A stretch of DNA of 36,665 nt from Sporolactobacillus terrae DSM 11697 (GTDB lineage: Bacteria; Bacillota; Bacilli; Bacillales; Sporolactobacillaceae): NCBI RefSeq assembly GCF_000648615.1, contig NZ_JFZC01000030.1, forward strand, positions 1-36,665, in the 5' to 3' direction. A model generated the notes under the pieces. The model was not told the DNA's origin and did not search any database. It worked only from the letters and a program-made list of their open reading frames with translations. A program made the position numbers and the translations under genes. Of this stretch, positions 24,460 through 32,480 are shown one piece after another. Every line of letters begins with the position of its first letter. Position 1 is the stretch's first letter.

Positions 24460-24822
24460 ATGCATGAGCCAATGAATGATGGTCGGCCCATTTTCGTGCA
24501 GATTGCCGAACACATTGAGAATGAAATACTTGAAGGCTCACTTGCAGAATTGGGCCAAGTGCCTTCAACCAATCAATTTGCCGCGTTTTATAAAATCAAT
24601 CCAGCGACGGCAGCCAAGGGCGTGAATGTGCTGGTGAATGAAGGGATTCTTTTTAAAAAAAGAGGAATTGGTATGTTTGTTGCCGAGCATGCGCGTGAAA
24701 AACTGATTGAAAAGCGGAAAAGAACCTTTTTTAAGGATTATGTGGCTGCCATGCTGCGCGAAGCAGAGAAACTGGACATAACAAAAAAGGCGCTGATTCA
24801 CATGATTGAAGACGGACAATAA
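24460..24822 (+). CDS. GntR-family regulator, YtrA subfamily
   Basis: 120 residues: a GntR winged helix (PIFVQIAEHIENEILEGSL, GQVPSTNQFAAFYKINPATAAKGVNVL) plus a short helical C-terminus without an effector domain, the YtrA type. Probably represses its own operon through the palindrome at 24420-24441. The ATG follows AGGTGGTGAAC. First gene of a three-gene operon with an ABC ATPase and a membrane subunit. Confidence 0.92.
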   Translation: MHEPMNDGRPIFVQIAEHIENEILEGSLAELGQVPSTNQFAAFYKINPATAAKGVNVLVNEGILFKKRGIGMFVAEHAREKLIEKRKRTFFKDYVAAMLREAEKLDITKKALIHMIEDGQ

Positions 24823-24845
24823 TGATTGAATCAAAGGAGGCTATT

Positions 24846-25727
24846 ATGACAGCTGAAATTAAAGCGGATCATGTGTCGCTGCGATTAGGAAAACAGAATG
24901 TTTTATCGGACCTCTCCTTTCAATTAAAAGGAGATAAGATCTACGGATTGCTTGGCCGAAACGGAGCTGGAAAGACCTCGCTGTTGTCACTGCTCGCCTC
25001 GTTCCGTGAACCAACCGAAGGAACGATTCTGATTAATGGCGAGATCCCGTTTGAAAATGATCGAGTGATGAGCAGGGTTAACTTCGTCTATGGAAGAGAT
25101 CAGAGCAGTGAGACGGAAAAAGTAAAGGGAATGCTTGAATTTGCCGAACGTTATCGTCCAAATTGGGATGGCGCGTATGCATTAAAACTTGTGAAACGGT
25201 TTAAATTGCCGATGGATCAAAAGGTCAACGCGCTGTCTAAAGGAAAACAGTCTGCGCTGGACGTGGTGATCGGACTCGCTTCGCGAACGCCGGTCACGAT
25301 TTTTGATGAGGCCTACCTTGGCATGGATGCGCCGTCGCGATCCATATTCTATGAGGAACTGATCAAGGATTATGCCGAACACCCGCGCTGCATGATTCTG
25401 TCGACGCATTTGATTTCGGAAGTCGCTTCACTCATGGAAGAAGTGATGATTATTGATCGCGGCAAGCTGCTCCTCCATGAATCGGTCGATTCACTCATGG
25501 CGCACGGACTCAGCGTGACCGGACCTGTGGAACAGGTGGATGCATTAACGCGTGATCTTCACGTGCTGAAGGAACAACAATTGGGAAGAACAAAATCGGT
25601 AATGATTTACGGGCAGCTGGAAAGCGCACGGCAATCAGAATTTGAAGCAGCAGGACTTGAGCTTGGCCCGATCAGTTTGCAGGAACTGTTTATCTATTTA
25701 ACGGAACATGAGGGGGAGGAAGCATGA
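24846..25727 (+). CDS. ABC transporter ATP-binding protein
   Basis: 293 residues: Walker A GRNGAGKT (37-44), a signature region degenerated to LSKGKQ in place of LSGGQ, Walker B VTIFDEAYLGMD, and switch His in LSTHLI. A C-terminal regulatory extension of about 80 residues is present. ATG 24846 follows AAAGGAGGCTATT; an earlier in-frame ATG at 24822 overlaps the GntR stop. Likely powers efflux of a peptide, lipid or antibiotic with the next gene; YtrA-type operons often respond to cell-envelope antibiotics. Confidence 0.92.
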   Translation: MTAEIKADHVSLRLGKQNVLSDLSFQLKGDKIYGLLGRNGAGKTSLLSLLASFREPTEGTILINGEIPFENDRVMSRVNFVYGRDQSSETEKVKGMLEFAERYRPNWDGAYALKLVKRFKLPMDQKVNALSKGKQSALDVVIGLASRTPVTIFDEAYLGMDAPSRSIFYEELIKDYAEHPRCMILSTHLISEVASLMEEVMIIDRGKLLLHESVDSLMAHGLSVTGPVEQVDALTRDLHVLKEQQLGRTKSVMIYGQLESARQSEFEAAGLELGPISLQELFIYLTEHEGEEA

Positions 25728-26443
25728 GTGGATTCATGAATCGTGTCAGCCGGAAAGTCGCGATGGATGTTTTTTTGATGTTGTCGACTTGGGTGGCTTG
25801 GTGTCTGCCTTTTTATATCATTTTTTTCATTATCGCGCATTTTGTACCGCAAGTTCAGATTGATCTTAACTTTTTTGACGGCACAATACTGTCAGCAAAA
25901 ATTTACATGCTGGTTGAGGGAATCATCCTTGCGCTTTCACTGCCCGTCGCCTACATCAGAAATGGAGTAACCAGGAAGAATATGTTCAAGGGCGTGTTTA
26001 TTGGTATGTCCTGCATGGTGGGGGCTTTGTCAATAGTGGTACAAATCCTGTATGGTCTTACAATTTGGATCTTCGGTAATGCATTTGGTCAGTCCAATGA
26101 TTTATCTCAGATTTATCATAAACAGTTTCTAGCTCTGTTGCTTATCTTTTTCTTGCTTTGCGTGATCTACTTTGCAATTGGATGGCTGATCGGCCTAGCA
26201 TTCTCCCGGTACGGCTTCTTCCCAGGTATGTTTTCCATTGCCCTAAGCATTGTGCTGGTCGGTTTATCCGAATTTTTCTGGAATTCCTATATGAAGCTTC
26301 CTCGGCAGTTGGATTTACTTATGAGATGGCTGACTGATACACAGATTTTATTCGTTACAGGGCTTGTCGGCAGCGTAGCGATTCTCGTCTTGCTCATTGT
26401 TTTGCTTCGCGTGATTGTTGGGCGTATGCCGATCAAGCCGTAA
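25724..26443 (+). CDS. ABC transporter membrane subunit
   Basis: 239 residues with six hydrophobic segments (about 20-42, 62-80, 93-118, 138-158, 163-185, 206-232). No signal peptide. Starts in an ATGA overlap with the ATPase gene. This ABC-2-like six-span layout fits the permease half of a YtrA-type exporter; substrate unknown. Confidence 0.85.
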   Translation: MSGFMNRVSRKVAMDVFLMLSTWVAWCLPFYIIFFIIAHFVPQVQIDLNFFDGTILSAKIYMLVEGIILALSLPVAYIRNGVTRKNMFKGVFIGMSCMVGALSIVVQILYGLTIWIFGNAFGQSNDLSQIYHKQFLALLLIFFLLCVIYFAIGWLIGLAFSRYGFFPGMFSIALSIVLVGLSEFFWNSYMKLPRQLDLLMRWLTDTQILFVTGLVGSVAILVLLIVLLRVIVGRMPIKP

Positions 26444-26542
26444 CAGCGCAAAGTATTGAATCGTGATTTGAAGGTTGTGTACTTGGGACTAATTTTATTC
26501 CGTGAAAGTTGCATAGCTGCTCTCTCTATTTACTAGATCATG

Positions 26543-26581
26543 TAAAAAAAGCCTCTCCTTAATTTTTTCAAGGAGGGGCTT
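26543..26581 (-). terminator. terminator of the MATE exporter gene
   Basis: On the minus strand AAGCCCCTCCTT pairs with AAGGAGAGGCTT (one G-U) and runs into seven Ts. It may also stop the convergent ABC operon. Confidence 0.88.
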
Positions 26582-26584
26582 GAA

Positions 26585-27916
26585 TTAGTGAGCAGTCGTT
26601 TGCTTCAATTGCCTCACATCATGCAAATAAGCGATTCTTAAACAAACATACATCACAAAATAATCGAAGAACAGGCTAGCGGCGATTCCATAAATTCCGA
26701 GATGGAGCGGGAATGCCAATAAGGCCATGATCACGAGCGCGGCTGCGTGGACAACCAAAGTCGCGATCAGGACGTAGGTGCCTTTTCCAATGGATTGCAT
26801 GGCCGCTTTGTAAACTTCAAACCAAGGACTGAACAGGTTGGCTAGCCACAGAAGTAAGAAAATAGCCGTTGAAAAACCGATCAAGCTTGGGTCATTCGTG
26901 ATAAACCCGGCAATTGGTGCTCGAAGCAGATAAAAAATGATTCCGGTCAATGAAAAGAGGACCATTGTCAGTACAGAGGCCGTTTTCGGATAAGCCTTCA
27001 AATCATTTAGTCGATGCGCGCCGCTGCTTTCACCGACGAGTGTAAGCAGCGCGCTACTGTACATGAATGCCGGGATCAAGCCAATTTGGAGCAATTGCCC
27101 GATCAGCAGATAGCTCGAAAGGACAAGCGTCCCCAAGTGGGCAAGAATCGCATTGATTACGATAACAAAAAGGCTACCTTGCAGCAACTCTTGCCCCATC
27201 AAAGGTAGGCTTTGGCGAATGATCAGTCGCACTTTATTTGGCCGAGACTGAAGTGCCAATCGGATGTCTTTTCTCAGCAGCCAGCAATACGCGAGTACAT
27301 CCATGGTCAAGGTGATTGTACTGGAAAGCGCGGCACCGGCGATACCGAGCTGAGGAAAGCCGAACTTTCCAAAGATGAGCAGGTAATTCAAGCCTGTGTG
27401 GAGCAAGGTAGTCGTTGTAGAAATGATTAAGATCCATTGCGTCCGTTTTTTGATTTTTAAGCAGTTTGTCAGTGTGAAAATTAATAATTGAAGCAGCATG
27501 TAGCCACTCATCAGCGAAAGATAAGACGTTCCTTCATGAAGTGTGGTGCCGGAAAAATCGTACACTGTCTGCAAAAGCACTTGTCCAAATGAAAAGCAGA
27601 GTATGCCGAAAAGCATGCCAAACAGCAGATCAATCAGGAGTGAAGAGGATAGTGTGGTCAGATACTTGTCTTCACGGTGTTCACCCATTGCCCTCGAACC
27701 TAAAATGTTTAAAACAATCGCAATGGCACCGAAAATTCCTGCTACTGTGTACAGAAAATTACCGACTGCACCGACCGAGGCATAGGCGGACACAGAGAGG
27801 TGCCCGACCATCGCCTGATCAATGAATTCTATCGATAAGCCGAAAATCGAATTGGCGATTAATGGAACCGCCAATTGATTGAGCGGCTTGATATGCGCTT
27901 TTAATGTTTCGTTCAT
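26585..27916 (-). CDS. MATE-family multidrug efflux protein
   Basis: 443 residues, twelve hydrophobic segments in two homologous halves, with the MATE N-terminal pattern LAVPLIANSIFGLSIEFIDQ and AMVGHLSVSAYASVGAVGN. Expected to export cationic drugs or metabolites with Na+ or H+. Start at 27916 has GGAG 8 bases upstream. Preceded by an 18-codon leader ORF with a perfect Shine-Dalgarno site, so translation or transcription may be controlled by a small molecule. Confidence 0.93.
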   Translation of the reverse strand: MNETLKAHIKPLNQLAVPLIANSIFGLSIEFIDQAMVGHLSVSAYASVGAVGNFLYTVAGIFGAIAIVLNILGSRAMGEHREDKYLTTLSSSLLIDLLFGMLFGILCFSFGQVLLQTVYDFSGTTLHEGTSYLSLMSGYMLLQLLIFTLTNCLKIKKRTQWILIISTTTTLLHTGLNYLLIFGKFGFPQLGIAGAALSSTITLTMDVLAYCWLLRKDIRLALQSRPNKVRLIIRQSLPLMGQELLQGSLFVIVINAILAHLGTLVLSSYLLIGQLLQIGLIPAFMYSSALLTLVGESSGAHRLNDLKAYPKTASVLTMVLFSLTGIIFYLLRAPIAGFITNDPSLIGFSTAIFLLLWLANLFSPWFEVYKAAMQSIGKGTYVLIATLVVHAAALVIMALLAFPLHLGIYGIAASLFFDYFVMYVCLRIAYLHDVRQLKQTTAH

Positions 27917-27934
27917 CTAGAGGACTCCGTTCTT

Positions 27935-27991
27935 TTATGAATTCCCATCAGCTTCCGTAACCGATGGGAAAACATACTGTGCGACGTCCAT
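27935..27991 (-). CDS. leader peptide of the MATE gene
   Basis: 18 codons, MDVAQYVFPSVTEADGNS, then stop. It is preceded by AAGGAGGTGA 6 bases before the ATG, a far stronger site than that of the exporter itself. The stop is 18 bases before the exporter ATG. A hairpin CCCATC/GATGGG lies inside the reading frame, so ribosome position could change folding over the exporter's ribosome site, as in drug-resistance leader peptides. Confidence 0.6.
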   Translation of the reverse strand: MDVAQYVFPSVTEADGNS

Positions 27992-28077
27992 GCGAATCAC
28001 CTCCTTACTATCAATTCCTTTTTAGTTTAGTTGTTGCTTGAAAAAAATTCCACAAGATTTCTCACACACTGAGAATC

Positions 28078-28109
28078 AAAAAAGCCAATCCATCTTTGAA
28101 CGGATTGGC
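28078..28109 (-). terminator. terminator-like hairpin upstream of the MATE leader
   Basis: GCCAATCC/GGATTGGC is a perfect 8-bp stem followed by six Ts on the minus strand. No minus-strand gene lies upstream of it for more than 1 kb, so it is either an attenuator in the MATE leader transcript or a stop for stray antisense transcription. Confidence 0.6.
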
Positions 28110-28218
28110 AAAACAAACCGCTGCTTTTTTACAAAAAATTCAACTTTTGCTATGCTTGTTTGGATAATAGAGAGAATCCGTTTAAACCGATTTATTCCTG
28201 GGATAGAAAAGAGGATGC

Positions 28219-29097
28219 GTGTTTGTGAGAAAGGAAGACATGATCCGTTTTGTTCGGCGCACCATGCCGAAGCTAACCATTGATACAAGTGAGATAAAAA
28301 CAAATGGCTGGGATAATGACATTCTGATTGTCAACAAGCAGCAGGTTTTCCGCTTTCCGAAAACAGATCAGATCCGAGATCAGATTAAGGGCGAATGCGT
28401 GCTATTGAGACAGCTCGAGCAAAAGAAACCTGCACTGCAAATTCCGAGGTACAAACTGATTTATGAAGGTAAAACCCTCAGAGCAATTACCTATCCATTC
28501 ATGAGTGGAGAATCCTTAAATGAACACCCTGTTGATTTAAGGAGGAATCCTGAAAATGCTCAATTACTTGGCGATTTTCTGATGAAACTGCATCAAATCG
28601 CGGGTGGTTTTTTGCCTACTCGGCATACGTTTTGCTATTGGCAAGTGTTACTTGAATCGCTTAGAAAAAAGGTGTTCTCGGCGTTGCGTGATGAGGAGTG
28701 TCAGGCAATTGAGGATGTGTTCACTCGTTTTTTGAACAGATATACGGCGTTTTCTAAGACAAAGGCAGTGATTCATGGCGATCTTTCCGCTTCAAATATT
28801 CTTTTTGATCAGAAGACGAATCGAATCAGCGGGATTATTGATTTTACAGACGGTCAAATCGGCGATCCAGCCTTTGATTTTGCGGGTATCTATTGGAATT
28901 ATGGTCCGGAGTATACGAAAGAAGTGCTTTCTTTCTATCAGACAGATGAGTCGATAGATGAAATGTTCGATCGCTTAAGCACATTTTATGGACTACAGCC
29001 GGTATTCCATGAGTTGCTCTATTCTGTCGAGAATAATGAGCCGATTGACCATACGCAGCTCAAGAGATTTATGGAACTAAAACAAATGATTTCCTGA
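28219..29097 (+). CDS. APH-fold phosphotransferase (aminoglycoside phosphotransferase-like)
   Basis: 292 residues from the GTG at 28219. Kinase-like fold with catalytic HGDLSASN (H186-N193), metal-binding IIDF (D208) and GDPAFDFA, the Brenner motifs of APH(2'')-type enzymes. May phosphorylate an aminoglycoside, macrolide or a cellular small molecule; resistance cannot be predicted from this alone. Start is uncertain: GTG 28219, GTG 28225 (10 bases after GAGG) or ATG 28240 (close after AAGGA). Divergent from the MATE gene. Confidence 0.85.
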   Translation: MFVRKEDMIRFVRRTMPKLTIDTSEIKTNGWDNDILIVNKQQVFRFPKTDQIRDQIKGECVLLRQLEQKKPALQIPRYKLIYEGKTLRAITYPFMSGESLNEHPVDLRRNPENAQLLGDFLMKLHQIAGGFLPTRHTFCYWQVLLESLRKKVFSALRDEECQAIEDVFTRFLNRYTAFSKTKAVIHGDLSASNILFDQKTNRISGIIDFTDGQIGDPAFDFAGIYWNYGPEYTKEVLSFYQTDESIDEMFDRLSTFYGLQPVFHELLYSVENNEPIDHTQLKRFMELKQMIS

Positions 29098-29235
29098 TTC
29101 ATGTCTACCAAATTATGCGAGAATAAGATCATGATAAGAACGGCTTAAGAGCGGCGCACACCTTTTGTTTCTCTGCTTCCTGTCTGTGCAGACGAACGAG
29201 ACGGAGGAGGTGCGATTCTTTTTTCATGAGTACTT

Positions 29236-29325
29236 ATGGCTGTCATTGGCATTCTGAGTTTGCTTTTTGTAGGCGGCTCATTCCTGCTGAACCTGCTTGA
29301 TCATATCTCTAAGGAAAAGAAATAA
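29236..29325 (+). CDS. possible holin-like type I toxin
   Basis: 29 residues with one hydrophobic helix and a basic end (MAVIGILSLLFVGGS...LLDHISKEKK), the shape of the Hol_Tox/TxpA-like toxins. The good ribosome site (GGAGGAGGTG) precedes an ATG at 29226 that reads MSTY in another frame. MSTY is the common N-terminus of this family, so one extra base probably broke a 32-residue toxin. Alternatively ATG 29236 is used. An antisense RNA antitoxin would be expected nearby and I cannot see one. Confidence 0.4.
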   Translation: MAVIGILSLLFVGGSFLLNLLDHISKEKK

Positions 29326-29700
29326 TCCGCTGACTATAGTCAATGGGAGGAACGGGATAAGTATAAATGAAGGAAGGTCAAACAACTTGCTTAGGTGATT
29401 GCTGCCATACATTGAATCAATGGAATCTGAATTACTTATAAGGCACAGTTTCTTTCCGCTTCTCTTTAATTTAGAAAGTACATAAAGAATCCTAGAATCT
29501 ACATTAGTAAAAGCCTGTTTCATTCTATTCTTTCGTAGCTATAAAATTTCACCAATTGAATGGTCATCAGCGGAGATATTCATTTTATTAATAATGTGCT
29601 GAATAATTGCTTGTGGGTTTTTACTTTTCCAGTTGCCCTTTGGAAATATAATTCATCATTCTCAGCATACGTTTCCAATCGCTGATTGAGAGCCCCAATA
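29278..29700 (-). pseudogene. broken HAD-superfamily hydrolase
   Basis: On the minus strand pieces of one protein follow each other in different frames: NPQAIIQHIINKMNISADD, an in-frame TAG, LRKNRMKQAFTNVDSRIL, then LKRSGKKLCLISNSDSID and SKLFD. The GKKLCLISNSD part is HAD motif II. At least one frameshift near 29625 and one stop near 29540 destroy it, and both ends are missing. The 3' end overlaps the toxin-like ORF on the other strand. Confidence 0.6.
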
Positions 29701-29944
29701 CATCATTTTCATTCTTTGAACTTAGATAGTGGGGTGCGACTAGAGTAAAGAATAAATCAAAGATGATTTTTAAGAATAGTGTTTTAAGAGGTATTTCTAT
29801 CTGCAGCTTGATAATAAACTTTTTCTTTGGAGGATTGAATGTTTATCAGGTCTTAATCGCCCAAAAAGATGGGAGGATTTAATGTGTGGATTAATCATTT
29901 TCATTAATGTGGGGGGTCAAGCAGTACCGATTGGAAGCACCTGT
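29701..29944. other. non-coding gap before the PIN gene
   Basis: AT-rich, no supported frame, no hairpin with a T run. I see nothing else in it. Confidence 0.4.
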
Positions 29945-30373
29945 TTAAGGAAAGTTCTCGATCATTGGTGTATAGCAGGAGAAAGGGGCATTTTCCAAAT
30001 CAAATAATCCGCTTCTTTTGTCGTCACTACTAATATAATCGGCATTGCCAGCGTAGGCTAGTTCAACAAACATTTGATCATCAGGGTCTCTAATAACTGG
30101 AAGTTCATCCACGGTAATCAATTTTGTACTGACAGACTTCCCATATAAAAACATGTCTACTGCTGAATGCAAAATATCCTCAATATCTTCATTCGTAAAT
30201 TGATATTCATGGCTTATTTTCTTCAAAATATATAATAATTCACCTATAGTATTGTGGGAAAATAAAAATCTTCCAAAGTCATCAATATGATCAATTAAGT
30301 ATGAACTTGCTTCGTCACCATCAAAAAAGTAGTGAATAAAGACATTTGTATCGACTATAATTTTATATTTCAT
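29945..30373 (-). CDS. PIN-domain toxin (VapC-like ribonuclease)
   Basis: 142 residues of the PIN fold (COG1569-like). The acidic site is visible: D8 (IIVDTNVFI), E45 (NTIGELLYI), D96/D98/D99 (IRDPDDQMF) and D117/D118 (ISSDDK). PIN toxins cleave tRNA or rRNA and are held by an antitoxin encoded just upstream with overlapping stop and start. Here the ATGA overlap exists, but the upstream frame is only 21 codons, so the normal antitoxin is gone. Confidence 0.88.
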   Translation of the reverse strand: MKYKIIVDTNVFIHYFFDGDEASSYLIDHIDDFGRFLFSHNTIGELLYILKKISHEYQFTNEDIEDILHSAVDMFLYGKSVSTKLITVDELPVIRDPDDQMFVELAYAGNADYISSDDKRSGLFDLENAPFSCYTPMIENFP

Positions 30374-30435
30374 TTTTCTTCTTTGTTTTTATTCTCCGAG
30401 AACATATCAGCAAATGTCAAACCTTTTTCTTCCAT
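30370..30435 (-). pseudogene. C-terminal tail of the PIN antitoxin
   Basis: A 21-codon frame (EEKGLTFADMFSENK, then NKEEK) ends in the ATGA overlap with the PIN gene. The sequence is the kind of acidic/aromatic tail with which antitoxins wrap PIN toxins. A TAA closes the frame 6 codons upstream of the ATG, and no DNA-binding domain is found. It may still be made as a mini-antitoxin. Confidence 0.6.
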
Positions 30436-30706
30436 ATTTTTCCTGAAACTCTCTTAATCTATTAATTATTTATCATAATCTGACTATGTTTAGCCAATAC
30501 TGCTAATCAAACTGCAAGAGGGAAGTATCCATCTTGAATGGGTTTGCGGCCCATTCATGTTATTGATGACTGCCTTGAATGGGTTAAGACGATCCTTTTA
30601 TCCCTATGAGAAAGGATTGAAGGCCATTTATGTCGAATTGTGAGGTAAGTTCAGTTGAAGAGGATGATGTCTACTGATTTCAAAAAAATTATTCTGCCCC
30701 TTACGA
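30436..30706. other. non-coding gap before the NERD gene
   Basis: Contains a 7-bp hairpin GAATGGG/CCCATTC near 30536-30556 with no T run, and a repeated TTGAATGGG. No gene seen. Confidence 0.4.
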
Positions 30707-31678
30707 TTGCTTTCCGATTACGCCTTACTCAGCCACTTGCCGACGAATCATCGAGCACGAAAGTTGATCGAACATGATGCTGCCAAGCTTTATGCAGGAT
30801 GGAGAGGGGAACAAAATCTTGCCTATTTCCTTGATGGTATTTCTGATCCGACAATTCGCATTTTTTATGATCTCCATTTAAAACAGTGTCAGATTGATGT
30901 TCTGCTGATTACCCCCACGTTTCTTTCCGTTGTTGAAGTCAAAAATTATTCCGGAACACTCTATTTTCCCAATGATTTTGGTCAAATGATTCGAACGATC
31001 GGTGGTCGAAGGGAAGGGTTTGCAAATCCAATTTTACAAGCCAAACGTCACCGCATGCATGTGCAAGAATGGCTCACTGAACATCATTTCCCAAACATTC
31101 CAATCGAAAATAATGTTGTCATTGCTCATCCGAGTACGATTGTGGACCGTGCTGATCAGATGGTTAAAGAACTTGTTTTTCATGCGGAAAAAATGCCACT
31201 CAAACTACAGCACATGATCGAAAAGTATCAAGACAGCCCGAATTACTCCAGATTTTTGCCACAAATTGAGGAAATACTACTAAGCGATCATAGGGATTCC
31301 TTTCCCAATGTTTTACGGAAATTCAACATTCCCTCAGCGGATCTTCAGCACGGCGTTTTATGTGAATCCTGTCACCATTTTTCCATGCAGCGCATCTTTG
31401 CAAACTGGCAATGTATACGTTGTGGTCACCGATCAAAAAACGCGCATCAATCGATGATTCTTCACCATTTTTTACTTTTTGGATCCACACTGACCAACTT
31501 GCAATGTCGGAACTTTTTGGGAATTGACAATGCAAAACTGACGATTGATCTACTCAACAAAATGGGGCTGAAACGAGAAGGAACCGGAAGAGGCAGAGGA
31601 CAATATTATCTGGCACCATCTCATGAAACTTTTGATCAATTACTAAGACAAGAAGTCACTAATAAAATATGGAAATGA
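30707..31678 (+). CDS. NERD-domain protein with zinc ribbon
   Basis: 323 residues: NERD (nuclease-related) domain at about 28-150 with AGWRGEQNLAYFLDG, QIDVLLITPTFLSVVEVKNYSG (catalytic-like D...EVK, shown in part), a zinc ribbon CESC...CIRCG at about 218-238, and a C-terminal helical domain (LLNKMGLKREGTGRGRGQYYL) that looks like a winged helix. NERD proteins are plausible nucleases in DNA processing or defence. The TTG at 30707 has no ribosome site. An ATG pair at 30664 with GAAGAGG before it reads KKIILPLTIAFRL in another frame, so the true N-terminus or a frameshift is open. Confidence 0.8.
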   Translation: MLSDYALLSHLPTNHRARKLIEHDAAKLYAGWRGEQNLAYFLDGISDPTIRIFYDLHLKQCQIDVLLITPTFLSVVEVKNYSGTLYFPNDFGQMIRTIGGRREGFANPILQAKRHRMHVQEWLTEHHFPNIPIENNVVIAHPSTIVDRADQMVKELVFHAEKMPLKLQHMIEKYQDSPNYSRFLPQIEEILLSDHRDSFPNVLRKFNIPSADLQHGVLCESCHHFSMQRIFANWQCIRCGHRSKNAHQSMILHHFLLFGSTLTNLQCRNFLGIDNAKLTIDLLNKMGLKREGTGRGRGQYYLAPSHETFDQLLRQEVTNKIWK

Positions 31679-31718
31679 ATAATCCGTTCATGCGGAGTTA
31701 TTCGAAAAAATCAAAGTT

Positions 31719-32096
31719 GTATCAAACGGATACGAAATCGTATCAAACTCAGGGAAAGTCGTATCAAAAAATCGAAGTTGTATCAAACGGATACGAAATC
31801 GTATCAAACCCAGGAAAAGTCGTATCAAAAAATCGAAGTTGTATCAAACGGATACAAAATCGTATCAAACTCAGGAAAAGTCGTATCAAAAAATCGAAGT
31901 TGTATCAAACGGATACAAAATCGTATCAAACTCAGGGAAAGTCGTATCAAAAAATCAAAGTTGTATCAAACGGATACAAAATCGTATCAAACCTAGGAAA
32001 AGTCGTATCAAAAAATCGAAGTTGTATCAAACGGATACGAAATCGTATCAAACCCAGGAAAAGTCGTATCAAACCACAGCAAAGTCGTATCACATC
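31719..32096. repeat. 61-bp tandem repeat, about six copies
   Basis: Units start at 31719, 31780, 31841, 31902, 31963 and 32024, each exactly 61 bases apart, with a partial unit on each side. Each unit holds GTATCAAA three times at 21, 21 and 19 base spacing. Between them are inverted words such as GTATC-AAACG-GATAC and GATACG-AAAT-CGTATC. Copies differ only by A/G or C/T changes at a few sites. Confidence 0.95.
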
Positions 32097-32146
32097 AATC
32101 ACAGGTGCTCTTGCATCTCTCCACTGAACTGCCTATAATAGCTTTA

Positions 32147-32453
32147 ATGAATAAAGACATGCGATGATGAGAAGAAGTAGGCGGAAGAATTCTCCAAAGA
32201 GAGCTTCGTATTGGTGAAAGAAGCAGAATTCTAAGCGGAACAATGGCCTCTGAGCATCCGCACCGATCCGTTCCATGACACGGTTAGGCTGCGGACGGGT
32301 GGAACCCGGTTAACAAAACCCGAGTATCGAGCAGACGCTCCGTACTTGCTGAGATCAGTGATGCGAATCGCTGGTGAATTAAGGTGGTAACACGCAGACA
32401 ATAGTCCTCGTCCTTATACATGGTTCTTCATGTATGAGGGTGGGGACTTTTTT
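32147..32453 (+). promoter_or_regulatory. T-box riboswitch (methionine) upstream of metG
   Basis: Stem I with AGAATTCT pairs, the AG-bulge region GAGAGCTTCGTATTGGTGAAAG (read in part) and a candidate specifier ATG at 32243-32245. The T-box AAGGTGGTAACACG at 32381-32394 has the bulge UGGU (32385-32388) expected to pair with the ACCA end of uncharged tRNA-Met. The terminator follows: GTCCTCGTCCTTATACATG with CATGTATGAGGGTGGGGAC (32404-32447) and six Ts. Uncharged tRNA-Met should allow read-through into metG. Confidence 0.9.
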
Positions 32454-32480
32454 GTTTACAAAAAAAGGAGTGAGTCAAGA

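Noticed and set aside
31719-32096. CRISPR array
   Set aside because: Units are contiguous with no unique spacers, and there are no cas genes.
31669-32127. 152-codon open frame through the tandem repeats
   Set aside because: All three plus frames are open across the array and no ribosome site is present. The period of 61 makes the frame artificial, so I list it as a repeat.
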